DNA of 64,000 nt from Palsa-504 sp963753225 (GCA_963753225.1 CAVWBQ010000021.1:372001-436000), one strand, 5' to 3'. Positions 32,285 to 41,969 are shown, counted from the first letter of the stretch. Notes: generated by a model from the sequence alone, not told the origin. Made by a program: numbers and translations.

Positions 32285-33201
32285 TTAGCCTCGTCGGCGT
32301 GGAGGTTCGAGCAGGGCGGTGATCTCAGCGACGGCTTCGGCGCCTGGGCGGACGTATCGCATCGCGGTGCGCGGGTTGCGGTGCCGGGTCTTGGCCATGA
32401 TCAGCTGCAAGGGGATGCCTTGCTCGCCGAGGTGGGTCGCTGCGGAGTGGCGGAGCTGGTGCAACTCCCAGCCGGTGTGCCGGGTGAACAGGATCCGGGC
32501 GCGGTCATAGCCGGGCCCGTCCGGTGGCCGGGCACAGGTCCTTGGCCGCGGGGGCGGCTGGCGGGGCCGGGGCGGCGCTCGGACAGGAACACCGGCCCGG
32601 CCTGGCGGCCGCGGATGAGGCGGGGCAGCAGGTGCGCGGTGCCGGAGCCCCAGCAGATCCATTCGGTGTCGCCGCCCTTGGAGCGGATCGGGGCGCGGCG
32701 GGCGTCCAGGTCGAGGTCTTCGATGTTCAGCGCCAGCACCTCGCTGGCCCGGGCGGCGGTCTCGTAGAGCATCCGCCATAGGGTCTTCTCCCGCAGCGGC
32801 AGGTCGCGGCGGGTCAGCGCCCGGTCGATCGCGGGCCGGGGTATCGCGCGGGTGGCGTTGAGGTGCTCGCGGCGCCGTTCGGCGCTGGCCGGCAGGACCG
32901 GAGCGGGCATCCGGCCGGCGGCGCACCAGGACAGCCAGGCGGTCACGGCGCCGCGGTTGCGGTTCCAGGTCGCCGGGGCGCACCGCCCCCAGAGTTGCTC
33001 CAGCAGGCCGGCCAGTTCCTCCCCGCTGACCCCGGCCAGCGGGCGGCTGGCGCCAAGCCCGGCGAGCAGCCGGTCGAGTACGCCGGTGTGGCCGCGGCGA
33101 GTGTTCGGGTTGGCGTACCGCGGCGAGGACAAGAAGGCGTCGGCTGCGGCCTGGACCGTGGTGGTGTCTCGTTCGCGCAAAGGCATGATTTTCCCGGTCA
33201 T
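32285..33201 (-). pseudogene. Tyrosine recombinase (integrase) with one frameshift
   Basis: From ATG 33201 (GAGGAGGAG ribosome site) the first frame carries a SAM-like core-binding domain and the first catalytic Arg in ETAARASEVLALNIEDLDLD, up to GPVFLSERRPG. After a frame change near 32530-32590 the second frame carries ELHQLRHSAATHLGEQGIPL (HxLR) and MAKTRHRNPRTAMRYVRPG (His and Tyr). Together this is a full integrase of about 305 residues. The break is in a GC-only tract, so a miscounted base is possible. Two copies of TGTACCGGATAAC lie upstream, and one arm of the 135-bp inverted repeat pair is adjacent. Confidence 0.8.
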
Positions 33202-33219
33202 TTGCTCCTCCTCAGCAGA

Positions 33220-33308
33220 TGTACCGGATAACGTGCCCGAGTTGCGCAGACGGCGGCGGGCTGCCTGCAACGTGATCGCTGACGGGTGTCCGCGTTGTAC
33301 CGGATAAC
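33220..33308. repeat. Direct repeats TGTACCGGATAAC upstream of the integrase
   Basis: Exact 13-bp copies at 33220-33232 and 33296-33308, 76 bases apart. The second runs into CGGCCATTATCCG, forming a dyad (CGGATAAC...ATTATCCG). Closely spaced direct repeats next to an integrase gene are typical of arm-type recombinase sites or of an autoregulatory operator. Confidence 0.65.
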
Positions 33309-33432
33309 CGGCCATTATCCGATGGCTTCGTCGGCCAGTCTTGTTCCCGGAAATAGAACGGCAGCTAGCGCATGGGTGGCGGGAGCGCTGGCTGGTGGAC
33401 GGTGATGTCGAGCCCGGCCGCAGCGACGATGA
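33292..33432 (-). repeat. Inverted repeat copy B (partner at 22231-22365)
   Basis: It shares the CCGGATAACCGGCCATTATCC, CCGGAAATA and GCAGCTAGCGCATGGG blocks with copy A in opposite orientation. On the minus strand it encodes ITVHGNVIVAAAGLDITVHQ, PALPPPMR and a stop, matching the peptide end in copy A. This copy lies between the integrase and the ECF sigma gene. Confidence 0.8.
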
Positions 33433-33523
33433 CGTTGCCGTGAACGGTGATGCCTCGTACCGATTCGGGCAGACTCAGCGATCAGCTCGCCGAGCGGCAG
33501 CAGGTCGTCCGCGGAGGCGGTCG

Positions 33524-34147
33524 TCAGGCCTTCCGCGCTCGGTCCTGTTGCTCCAGGTCCGCCCGCAGCGCGGCCATGGCCCGCGCGGTGTGGCTTTTCA
33601 CCGCGCCGCAGCTGATGCCCATCGCGGCCGCGACCTCAGCCTCCGAGAAATCCGCGTAGTACCGCAACACGATCGCCTCGCGCTGCCGGCCGGGCAGCTT
33701 GCGCAGCGTGGCGATCACCGCGGACCGTTCCAGCTGCACCAGCGCGCCGTGCTCGGCACTGGGCATGTCCGGTGACGGCTTCTCCGGGTGCTTTTCCACC
33801 ACGGCCCGGTGCCGCAGCACCGACCGGGACCGGTTCACCACCGCCTGCCGCAGGTAGGCCAGCGCGCTCTCCGCGTCTCGCAGCCGCTGCCAGCCGTCAT
33901 GCATCGCCACGAACGTGTCCTGCACGACATCTTCCGCGCTGGGGACGTCCCGCACCAGCAGCGCCGCCAGGCGCACGAGCCTGTGGTAATGCAGCGAGTA
34001 CAGCTCGGTGACCGCCCAGTCCGCGCTCTGCCCCGGGCGTGCCGCGCCAGGCGCCGCAAGCGCAGCGGGCACGATGGCAATTCTTGCCACCGGGGTCTTG
34101 GTCACATCGGCTGGGCGCACGGGCAGGGTGTGGTTGTACATCATCAT
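33524..34147 (-). CDS. ECF RNA polymerase sigma factor (SigE/SigM-like)
   Basis: 207 residues from ATG 34147, chosen for GGAAG 6 bases upstream; a longer frame exists but has no coding character. Sigma region 2 is LYSLHYHRLVRLAALLVRDV, PSAEDVVQDTFVAMHDGWQR; region 4 is LRKLPGRQREAIVLRYYADF, SEAEVAAAMGISCGAVKSHT. The N-terminal 35 residues are an extra tail. No intact anti-sigma gene follows, only a short degraded stretch (DDLLPLGELIAE), so control may have been lost or lies elsewhere. A perfect 12-bp palindrome is about 100 bases upstream. Confidence 0.9.
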   Translation of the reverse strand: MMMYNHTLPVRPADVTKTPVARIAIVPAALAAPGAARPGQSADWAVTELYSLHYHRLVRLAALLVRDVPSAEDVVQDTFVAMHDGWQRLRDAESALAYLRQAVVNRSRSVLRHRAVVEKHPEKPSPDMPSAEHGALVQLERSAVIATLRKLPGRQREAIVLRYYADFSEAEVAAAMGISCGAVKSHTARAMAALRADLEQQDRARKA

Positions 34148-34513
34148 GCTTACTTCCGGGCGCGGGCTGGTCGAGGGGAACAGGCAACGGTGGCTTGCCG
34201 GCCTCAGCGTTGCCTGAGGATAAACTGAAGGCCAGCTCTTTTCTACTGGCCAGTAACGAGCTAATGCCTTACGGAGTTGACCCGTCCCGGGTTTGATACA
34301 CGCCTCGGTTGCGTGCGCGGCCTGGCCACGGTCATCACCGCCGGAATCGGGCACGTCACCGCTCCAGGAACGGCTGTGCTCGCGAGCCGACTTCACGCCG
34401 CGTCAGCGCGAGTCCGACACCGGCTCTCCGCACGCCCCGTGCGTCGCAACTCCCAGCTCACAACACGTGCCCGCACCTAGGCCGCGGCAGGCAGCACGCC
34501 TATCCGCTCAAGG
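34148..34513. other. Upstream region of the ECF sigma gene
   Basis: No gene. It contains the 12-bp palindrome TACTGGCCAGTA at 34244-34255 and the end-to-start gap from the HIT gene (which points toward it). The remainder is unremarkable. Confidence 0.6.
34244..34255. promoter_or_regulatory. Perfect 12-bp palindrome upstream of the sigma factor
   Basis: TACTGGCCAGTA, about 97 bases before the sigma-factor ATG, in a locally AT-richer patch. Position and symmetry suggest an operator; the binding protein is unknown. Confidence 0.35.
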
Positions 34514-34990
34514 TCAGGTATCCAGCAGGCCGCGGAGATCTGCGGCCTGGCGGTGCAGCTCGGCCTCCGGTACCGGGTCAGCGGCGAAGATCGCCTCCCA
34601 GGCGATCGGCCCGCCCGGGGCTGGATCGTCCTGGTACCGGGGCAGGACATGAGTGTGCAAGTGCGGGACGGTGTTCCCGAGTGTCATGTAGTTCAGCTTG
34701 ACCGGCTTGAACCGTGCCTGGACCGCCCGTCCCGCCGCGAGGACCTCAGCCCAGTACCGGCCCGCCTGAAGCGGGTCCAGATCGCCCGGTTCCGCGACAT
34801 GCCCGTGCCGCCACACGACGATGCAGTAGCCGGGCAGGAGACTGCGCCGCTCCAGGTGCACTTCGGCGACCTCGCCGGTGAACACGCTGACCCAGAAGTC
34901 GTTGTCACCCTTGCCGAGCGCGGCGCACATCGGGCAGCCCTTGCCGGCCATCCGCTCTGTCCAGTCCGCTGGCCACCCTCGCTCCGCCAT
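34514..34990 (-). CDS. HIT family hydrolase
   Basis: 158 residues. The histidine triad is HLHTHVLPRY (H-x-H-x-H) at about residues 109-118. The N-terminal part has CPMCAALGKGDNDFWVSVFT with a C-x-x-C pair that may bind zinc, and LPGYCIVVWRHGHVAEPGDL in the substrate-binding half. Family members hydrolyse or transfer nucleoside phosphates (Ap4A, AMP-conjugates). The exact substrate cannot be read. It stands alone. Confidence 0.88.
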   Translation of the reverse strand: MAERGWPADWTERMAGKGCPMCAALGKGDNDFWVSVFTGEVAEVHLERRSLLPGYCIVVWRHGHVAEPGDLDPLQAGRYWAEVLAAGRAVQARFKPVKLNYMTLGNTVPHLHTHVLPRYQDDPAPGGPIAWEAIFAADPVPEAELHRQAADLRGLLDT

Positions 34991-35343
34991 GACCGCTATT
35001 CAACCAGTCATCCGGCCGGAACCGGCGGCCTGCCGAGGGCCGCGCAGACCATGTAACCCCCAGTTACCGCTTCCGGCCTTGCGTGGCGCCGGGTGTGCGG
35101 GCGGCGTGTGTTGCCTGCGTGACGGACAACCAGGCTGACAACAGCCACTCAACTGACATAACGCGCCTAAGAGTGATAACGGTCCGTTGTCCGGTCTTCC
35201 GCCGACGCTGCCACCACCTCGGCCTCGGTTTCTACCGAGCCAGCCGCATCGTCAAAGTCGGCTCCGGGTGCCGTGGGGCTGGCACATGCGTGGCCGTGAT
35301 GCGTTGTGGTGGGCGCGGACCGGGGTCTGCCCGGTTCGCCTGG
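34991..35343. other. Gap with no recognisable gene
   Basis: Bases 35050-35340 contain only short frames without motifs. Several TAAC/GTTA elements occur near 35155-35190, a locally AT-richer spot that could hold the HIT promoter. Confidence 0.55.
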
Positions 35344-36393
35344 CTATGAGTAGTCGGCGGTGACGCGGCGCGCGGTGCCGTCGACGGTGATGGTGCCGCC
35401 GTGCGGGAGGATCCACTGCGGGCGGGTGTGGCCGAACGGGATGCCGGCGCACACGACAGCGTCCGGGTTGTACCGGCTGATGATCCCGGTCACGACGTCC
35501 CGCTGCTCGGCGCGCAGCCGGGCACGTTCTGCTGCCGGGGGGCGGCGGGTGAAGTCCGATACCGGCGGGCGGGCCACCAGGACCGCGGCTACCGCGGCGA
35601 GGATGCCGCGTTCGCCCAGCGCCCGGACGATCCATCCGACATGCCGGGCGGGAAGCAGCTCCTCCGACGTTTCCAGCAGCAGGACCCCGCCATCCAGCAC
35701 GTCAGGGGCGAACGGGAACCGGCCGGCGATGAAGGTCTCCTCGATCACCTCCACGCAGCCGCCCCAGGCCCGGCCGGTGACCGTGCGGGCCGGGCCGTGC
35801 CAGCTCCACGGCCCGGCAGGCTCACGCTCACCGAAACAATCCAGGGCGCGCGGGTCGGCCCAGTCCACCCCGAAATCCTCGGACTCGCCTGGCTCGGTGA
35901 TCTCGATCCTGTCCCCGGTGACCAGCGCCGCGCGCAGCGACCGGGCATGCACCTCATCCACCCCCGGACCCGGCCCCAGGTGCACCTGCGAGGACCCGCC
36001 GTAGAAACTGGCGATGCCGTTCACCCACAGCCAGTGATGCATATTGGTGTTGTCGCTGTAGCCCAGGAACGGCTTGGGGTCGCGCCGGGCCAGCGCGGCA
36101 TCCAGGTGCGGGATGACCGTGATCTGGTCATCCCCGCCGACCACCGCCAAGATCGCGCGGATCCCCGGATCAGCGAACGCGGCATTGACATCCGCGGCAC
36201 GCTCGGCCGGCATGGCGCCGACCTTGCGCGTGGCCGGGAACTCGACCGGGACTAGGCCGGTAACCTCGGCAAGCCGGCGCATCGCCTGCTCGTGCACCGC
36301 CGGGAACGCCCCGGCCGCGGCAAACGACGGCGACAGCACGGCAACCCGGTCTCCCCGGCGGGCCTTGGGCGGGCGGACCAGTTCATGCGGCAT
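35344..36393 (-). CDS. S66 family peptidase (LD-carboxypeptidase/MccF-like)
   Basis: 349 residues. The S66 catalytic triad is complete: Ser113 in FLGYSDNTNMHHW, Glu241 in VLLLETSEE and His322 in GIPFGHTRPQWILP. The N-terminal RRGDRVAVLSPSFAAAGAF is also characteristic. The GYSDNTN variant is that of MccF-type enzymes, which cleave microcin C-like peptidyl-nucleotides, rather than of murein LD-carboxypeptidases that have GxSD followed by different residues. No signal peptide is present, which agrees with a cytoplasmic detoxifying role. A role in self-protection or peptide recycling is inferred. Confidence 0.88.
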   Translation of the reverse strand: MPHELVRPPKARRGDRVAVLSPSFAAAGAFPAVHEQAMRRLAEVTGLVPVEFPATRKVGAMPAERAADVNAAFADPGIRAILAVVGGDDQITVIPHLDAALARRDPKPFLGYSDNTNMHHWLWVNGIASFYGGSSQVHLGPGPGVDEVHARSLRAALVTGDRIEITEPGESEDFGVDWADPRALDCFGEREPAGPWSWHGPARTVTGRAWGGCVEVIEETFIAGRFPFAPDVLDGGVLLLETSEELLPARHVGWIVRALGERGILAAVAAVLVARPPVSDFTRRPPAAERARLRAEQRDVVTGIISRYNPDAVVCAGIPFGHTRPQWILPHGGTITVDGTARRVTADYS

Positions 36394-37219
36394 ACCGGCT
36401 ATCGAACCACGCGCATCGCCCCGGCACCGAAACGATTTCCGCGCCCGGTCCTCTAGACCGCCCTGGCCTGCAGCGCCGCCCGGTGAGCTCGCCGGTCACA
36501 CAATGTCACGGTCGGCAAGGTCTCAGATCGCGCACACTCCCGCCGTTATCTGGTTGGTTTGCAGAACGAGCGGAGCAGTCCCGCTGCCCGATCGTAACCG
36601 GGCAATATGCGGCATCGAGCCACCCGACCGGCTCAATCCTTGGAAGTTGGCTGAGCGCTTTCATCGGCGTTGCCGGAGGGATGGCGTTGCCAGCGGTTCG
36701 GCGGCTTGCGGGTGTTTGCTGGAGCGCGGGACACTGAGCTGGGGCGAAGGGAGCGGGGTGGCCAGCGTGCGGGTGTCAATATCAAAGTCCTGGTTCCCCG
36801 CTGGCTTCTTCACCGGGATAAGGATGCCGATCCCGGCGCCCTCGTAGCTGCTGTCGGCCAGCGTTGGCATTCCGAGCGCGGCGGCGCGGTACCGGGCGCC
36901 GGTAACGCCAGCCGCCCCGCCACGTAAGCGCCGGCCTTGTCGAACCGCTCCTCACGGGACGGCCGGAAGTCACTCAGCTTCCCGGTCCCAGCTCGATCTC
37001 GATGACGAGCCAGAAGCGAGCTGCTCGGCCAGCCAGCCGAACTCCTCGGCGCGGCTGGCGGCCGGAGGCGACGTGCGGCTCCCGGAAGATACCGAGTGGG
37101 GGCGAGCACGACGACGTACTCGTCGGCCCGGACGGCAACGTGATCCGGTTCGGCTCCCCGATGACCGTGGGCTTGGGACAAAGCGGCCCAGGGCAAGATT
37201 AGGCATCAGCCGCCGTGAT
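36394..37219. other. Long gap with transposase debris
   Basis: Apart from the IS5-like fragment at 36770-36876 I see no gene. Several frames are open by virtue of GC content. The stretch 36990-37190 on the minus strand has short coding-like runs (AEEFGWLAEQLAS) that shift frame, so decayed protein genes are likely. Confidence 0.6.
36770..36876 (-). pseudogene. IS5-type transposase fragment
   Basis: LADSSYEGAGIGILIPVKKP followed by AGNQDFDIDTRT resembles the conserved D-x-G/S-Y-x-G-x-G core and downstream basic segment of IS5-family DDE transposases. Only about 33 residues match before the frame loses similarity. The assignment is from memory of the family. Confidence 0.6.
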
Positions 37220-38689
37220 TCAGGCTGAGCATTTGTCTACCTTGCAGGAGTACACCAGTTGCGGCTGCGAGACCACGTCCCAGGCCAGGTAATTACCCGA
37301 GCTGTTGATCGTCGGCTCGGCGACCTGCTGGTAGTTGATCGTCGACTTGACCGGAATGGCGTTGCCGTCAAGGTCGCGCAGCTCCAGGTCGCACACGCCG
37401 TTGTTAGCCACCGTGAAGAGAACCCGGTACGAGTGCTGAGCGGTCGGGTCGCTCATGACCGGGCTGAAATCGGTCCCGTTGTTCACGCCCGTCGTGCAGG
37501 CGTCGTCCCACCCGCTCGGGGACCCGTTGTCCGAGAAGAGGCTGGAGTTCTTCTTCACGTCCCAGACGAGCACGTACTTCCCGCGGTAACTCGGGTCGAG
37601 TGCGTCGGTTATCGACCGGAAGATGAGATACCTCCCGTCCGGGCTGAAGGACGGCCAGCTGAAGCCCTGCACGCCGGGTCCCAGCTTCTTGAAGGCCGCG
37701 CTCACCGGGACGGTCTTCCCGGTCAGCAGGTCGCGCAGGTAAACGCCGGGGTGCCCCGGTATGGCTCCCGGGAGGTTGTCGGCCCACGTCGTGAAGGCCA
37801 CGGTGTCCCCGTCCGCGCTGATGTCGGCGTGGGTGCTGTCGCCGTTTAGCGGGGCGCCGTCGCTGCTCACGCTGGCTAGGACCGTCTTACCGGTGCGGAG
37901 GTTCCGGACGAAGACGTCAGATGACTTGTTGGTGTCGCCCGGCGTGAGGTTGTCTGCGCGGGACTCGAAAACTATCTCCGAGCAGTCCCGGCTGAAGTAC
38001 GGGGCGCGGCTGTCGCCGTCCGCCGGGGCGCCGACGTCGTTGACGCTCACTAGGGTGGTCTGCTGGGTCACGGCGTCGTTGACGTAAACCTGGTAAAAGA
38101 TCCCGGTGACGGAGTCGGAGCTGGTCAGGTTGGTCGCTTCCGAGGCGAAGGCCGTGTACCGCCCGTCTCCGCATATCACGGGAAACTGGCTAGGCCCGTT
38201 GGCCGCGTTTCCCGTCGCCGGGCGGCTCGCCAGGTAGACCTGCCCGGTGACGGTGTCCTTGCGGTAGATGTTGTACAGGCTGTTCGTGGCTAGCGGCGAC
38301 AGGTTACTGGCGTCGGACGTGAAGGCCACGTACCGCCCGGTCGAGCTGATGCTCGGGCGCCCGCTGTCGTTGTCCGCGGGGGTGTTAGCGGAGTCGGAAC
38401 TCACGAGCTGCTGGGGTGAGTTCCCGATCGTCACCGTTTGGGAGCCGGGCTGGAACCCGAAGAAGCTGAGGATCCCGAGCGCTCCGGCGACGATGGTGAA
38501 GACCACGACATTGAGGACTTTGGTGATGAGGGTGAGGCGCGACCAGTAGCGGCCGAGCCGGGTGACCGGCGGCTTCTTGCCGCTGCCGGGGCACCGGCGC
38601 CCTCCGTGGTCGTGCGCGCGCAGCTGCCTGTGTTGCGGGGTCAGTTCAACACGGTCCGAGCAGACCGGGCAGGTCGCATGGTCGGGCAT
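37220..38689 (-). CDS. Membrane-anchored beta-propeller (PD40/TolB-like) protein with N-terminal zinc ribbon
   Basis: 489 residues from ATG 38689 (AAAGG just upstream). The first 40 residues contain CPVCSDRVE and CPGSG, a probable zinc ribbon in the cytoplasm. One hydrophobic helix (ITKVLNVVVFTIVAGALGIL) at about 58-80 anchors the protein. The remaining 400 residues carry repeats such as RPSISSTGRYVAFTSDASNL, ICGDGRYTAFASEATNLT, YFSRDCSEIVFESRADNLTP and SFSPDGRYLIFRSI, about six or seven blades outside the cell. Such propellers bind proteins or glycans. The next gene encodes a secreted protein in the same direction, so the two could cooperate at the cell surface. Confidence 0.82.
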   Translation of the reverse strand: MPDHATCPVCSDRVELTPQHRQLRAHDHGGRRCPGSGKKPPVTRLGRYWSRLTLITKVLNVVVFTIVAGALGILSFFGFQPGSQTVTIGNSPQQLVSSDSANTPADNDSGRPSISSTGRYVAFTSDASNLSPLATNSLYNIYRKDTVTGQVYLASRPATGNAANGPSQFPVICGDGRYTAFASEATNLTSSDSVTGIFYQVYVNDAVTQQTTLVSVNDVGAPADGDSRAPYFSRDCSEIVFESRADNLTPGDTNKSSDVFVRNLRTGKTVLASVSSDGAPLNGDSTHADISADGDTVAFTTWADNLPGAIPGHPGVYLRDLLTGKTVPVSAAFKKLGPGVQGFSWPSFSPDGRYLIFRSITDALDPSYRGKYVLVWDVKKNSSLFSDNGSPSGWDDACTTGVNNGTDFSPVMSDPTAQHSYRVLFTVANNGVCDLELRDLDGNAIPVKSTINYQQVAEPTINSSGNYLAWDVVSQPQLVYSCKVDKCSA

Positions 38690-38765
38690 GATCCTTTCCG
38701 CCTGTCCTCGGAAGTGGCCGGGAAGTGGAGGCGGGTGGCCGCGGCCGCGTCCGCCCGCGTGACCG

Positions 38766-39638
38766 CTAGCTTGACCCTGGAAGGCTGGCCTTGCCGATGC
38801 AGAGCTGGTGCGCCGTGCTGTTCCAGTTGCCGTAGTAGGTCTGGTCCGGGGATCCTGAGTTGTCGTTGCTTCCCCGCAGACCATGGTTGGGCTGGCCGAC
38901 GCCGAACCAGCGTCCGCTGCCATCCTCGACCGACCAGGACTGACAGGACTGGTTCATCAGGGCCAGCGGCTGGACCGTCGTCAGGGCTATGGTCTCACTG
39001 CCGATCGCGGACCGGCCGAACGAGCTGGCGCCGCTCGCGGTCGACACGCCGACCACCCGGCCGTCGACGGTCACGTCGAATGTCTGCCCTGAGACCCGGC
39101 GGATACCGTAGGTGTGCCAGGTATTGTCCGGGGTGACGTTGGCGATCACGTGCGTGGCGCCGCTTGTCTTGCCGCTGTTGGCCCCGTCTTCCCAGAACTC
39201 GTAATACGCCTGGCAGCCGCACCCGGGGGAGCCGTCGGGCAGCGTCCACTGCGGGTTCTCGTACCCGTTCCGCAGCCCGACCTCGATCCAGTGGCTGCGG
39301 TCGCCGAGCCACAGCTCGCGGCTTATGTTCCACGGGCAGGTGCCCCCGGAGCAGTCCGTGTTGTCCACGACGGGGGTCTCGTAGGGCGAGAGCGTCTGGT
39401 CCTCCATCGAGAACCAGACGCTCTGGATGGTGGTCTGAGCCGCGATCAGGTCGCTGTGCACGTCGACCGCACGCGAGTAGCAGTGGGTATCCCAGCACTG
39501 CTGAGCTCCTGGCCAGTAGGCAGACGCGGCGTTGGCCGTGCCTCCGGTCGCCGGCACGAAGGAGAGTACCGCCATGATCACGGCGCCGGCGCTGAGCAGC
39601 CCTACGAGCCGTTTTGCTGTTTTGCCCAACTCAATCAT
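38766..39638 (-). CDS. Secreted cysteine-rich protein, lectin/glucanase-like fold possible
   Basis: 290 residues from ATG 39638; a TTG six codons or fewer downstream (GKTAKRL) gives better spacing to GGAGG. A signal peptide is clear: basic GKTAKRL, hydrophobic LVGLLSAGAVIMAVLSFV, cleavage near ANAAS. The mature part has at least eight cysteines (QQCWDTHCY, DCSGGTCPW, GCGCQAYYE, SCQSW, LCIG) and aromatic-rich strands, with NTWHTYGIRRVSG and FDVTVDGRVVG, a pattern common in concanavalin A-like jelly-roll domains. I do not recognise a named family. It is 76 bases from the propeller gene and likely in the same transcript. Confidence 0.75.
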   Translation of the reverse strand: MIELGKTAKRLVGLLSAGAVIMAVLSFVPATGGTANAASAYWPGAQQCWDTHCYSRAVDVHSDLIAAQTTIQSVWFSMEDQTLSPYETPVVDNTDCSGGTCPWNISRELWLGDRSHWIEVGLRNGYENPQWTLPDGSPGCGCQAYYEFWEDGANSGKTSGATHVIANVTPDNTWHTYGIRRVSGQTFDVTVDGRVVGVSTASGASSFGRSAIGSETIALTTVQPLALMNQSCQSWSVEDGSGRWFGVGQPNHGLRGSNDNSGSPDQTYYGNWNSTAHQLCIGKASLPGSS

Positions 39639-39738
39639 TCCTCCCGCGAGGGGGTGAACCTGGCCGGGTGCGCAGGAACTTAGGAGTGAGGTTAGACAGC
39701 CCCGAACGGCGTTTCCATGTGGAAATACCCACGGAAAT

Positions 39739-41817
39739 TCACTGCTCCGCCTCGCGGAGGAGCGCGGCGACCTGGTCGGCACTGGCGGAGTCGAAGCGGC
39801 GGTAGAGCACGAGGGCTTTCCTGAGATGCTCGGCTCCGGCGTCCCGTTTACCGCGGGCCAGGTGGCAGCGTCCGAGGCCGTCCAGCGCCCTGGCTTCCTC
39901 AGCGGGGGTGCTGATCGCGCTCGCGATGTCCAGGGCGCGGCGGTAGCTGACGGATGCCTTCCCGGTCTGCCCCAGGGAAAGTTCCAGCTCTCCTCGGTGG
40001 TTAAGGATCTCGGTCTGTCCCTGCAGGTGCCCGAGACCGGTGTAGATCTCGAGCGCCTGGCGCAGGCTCTCCTCGGCCTCGCCGGAGGCCCCGGCCCGGC
40101 CCTGGACGGCACCCAGGTTACCGAGTGCACTGGCTTGACCTTGCGGATGTTCCAGCTTGCTGAACAGCTCAAATGACTGAACCAGGCTACGAACAGACGC
40201 CTCGTTGTCGCCCGTCAGCATCTGCAGGGCACCAAGCTCGTCGAGCGCGCTGGCCTCCCCGAGACGGTGCTCTAGGTCACGGAACAGGCGGAGCGCCTCC
40301 GTCTGGCTGGCCGTGGCGGCCGGGTAGTCTCCGGTCAGCCGCTGCACGGCCCCCAGGTCGTTCAGGGCGCTGGCCTGCCCGCGCCGGTCCCCCAGTTGCC
40401 GGTACAGCTCGAATGCCTCGGCCTGGCTGGCCGCGGCGGCCGGGTACTGCCCGCCCAGCCGCTGCACGGTTCCGAGGTAGTAGAGGGCGGTGGCCTGCCC
40501 CTGCTGGTCCTCGAGAGCGCGGAACTTCTTCAGCGCGCTGGTCAGGGTCTCGGCCGCGGCCGGGTAGTTGCCGGTCAGCGCCTCAACCGCCCCGAGGTTA
40601 TTGAGGACGGAGGCCTCGCCCTGGAGATCGCCCAGTTCCTGGTAGAGCCGCAGGGCCTCCCCAAAGGAGGCTGCGGCCGCCGGATAGTCGCCGACCGGGT
40701 ACTGGATGTTGCCGATTTCCAGCCGGGCGTTAGCCTCGCCTCGGCGGTTGCCGGACTCGCGAGAGATCGCGACAGCCGTCTCGAGCGTGCGCCGGGCGGC
40801 GCCGTAGTCGCCGGTCTGGCGGAGGATGGCGCCTAGGTCGGTCAGCGCGTCCGCCTCAGCCCGGTCGTCTCCCGCGTCAGCGGCGGCCTGAGCGGCGATC
40901 TCGTGCAGCGCGAATGCCTGGTCCCAGTACCTCTGCACGCGCAGGAATCCATTCAGGGCGGCGGAGATCGCCGGAATGTAGCCGGGAAGGATGGCCGCGG
41001 CGATGCTGGCGGCGGCCGCCTCAAGGCTGGCCCGTTCGGCCTCCATCCAGGCGGCCGCCTGTTCCCGGTTCGTGAAGACTGGTGCGTGCTGCGGGGGCTC
41101 GGGGGCCGGGTACGCGGCGGACGGGGTACGCCGGGCCAGGTACCGGTCTGCGGCCCGAGCGCTGTGCAGGAGGTAGGCGAGCAACCGGGCCGTGGCCCGC
41201 TCGCGGTCGGCGGCCGGGTCGTCGCTGTCGGCCTGGGCGCGCGCGTACTCGCGGACCAGGTCGTGGAACACGTAACGTCCCTTGGCCGGCTCGGTCAGCA
41301 TGTAGCGGTCGTACAGGGCCTCGAGGTTGCGCCGGGCGGTGGCCAGTCCGGCGGCGCCGTCCGGGTCGTCGAGCGCCGCGGCGGCGTACGCCTCGACGGC
41401 GGGTCCCGGGTTCAGGCTGAGGCGGCGGAACAGCCGCTGCTGCGTCTTTGTCAGCTGCTGGTAGGACAGCTGGAGCGCGGCGGAGACCGACGTGTCCTCC
41501 GCTGACATCAGTGCCAGCCGTTCCCGCGCGGGGCCGAGGTCGGCCGGCCAGGTCGATGACACAACGGGCCCGGCGGCATCGAGCGGATGGCCGGTGAGTC
41601 GCAGCGGCATGCCGTCTCGCGGAGACGCGACAATCCAGAGGATCTTGTCGGAGTAGGCTGGGGGTTCGCCATTCAAGAGAAACATTATCTCTTCGAAAAA
41701 GCGCTTGGTGATGAAAGAACCAAGGATTTGGAGAACCTGGGCAAGAAATTCTGGAAATTGCAAAACCGTATAGATCACTTGCAGGGCGAGCTTCCAAGTG
41801 GAAGAGACGGTGTGCAC
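39739..41817 (-). pseudogene. TPR-rich NB-ARC (STAND) regulator lacking its NTPase domain
   Basis: The frame encodes up to 692 residues from GTG 41817. From about residue 90 it matches the winged-helix end of NB-ARC regulators (SVSAALQLSYQQLTKTQQRL, FRRLSLNPGP, YVFHDLVREYARA). At least eight tetratricopeptide repeats follow, for example GEASVLNNLGAVEALTGNYP and GQASALNDLGAVQRLTGDYP. The P-loop, Walker B and sensor are absent. The first 65 residues are AT-rich in codon use and hydrophobic, unlike the rest, so they were probably read by chance after a deletion. TPR repeats bind protein partners. A complete ISAs1 element lies 150 bases upstream. Confidence 0.75.
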
Positions 41818-41959
41818 CCGCTATCAAGCAACAGGTCAGCACCTCTTTCCGATCATGGAAGGGGTCTTCTCCGTGTCGACTGCTAACGGATTTGCGGTGT
41901 CGGACGGTTTGAGTGTTTGGCTGAAGGTCGCAGAGCAGACCAGGGTAAGTCCTTACCTG

Positions 41960-41969
41960 GCACCCGCGC
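41960..41969. repeat. Target-site duplication, left copy
   Basis: GCACCCGCGC directly abuts the left end of the insertion sequence and is repeated exactly at 43767-43776 on the other side. Confidence 0.9.

Noticed and set aside
34553..35056. 167-codon plus-strand frame opposite the HIT gene
   Set aside because: It is the complement of the HIT protein gene, whose histidine triad decides the coding strand.
41587..41886. Plus-strand frame with a charged helical peptide (EKHYLFEKALGDERTKDLEN)
   Set aside because: It overlaps the TPR gene frame on the other strand, has no ribosome site and no family; it remains possible but unsupported.
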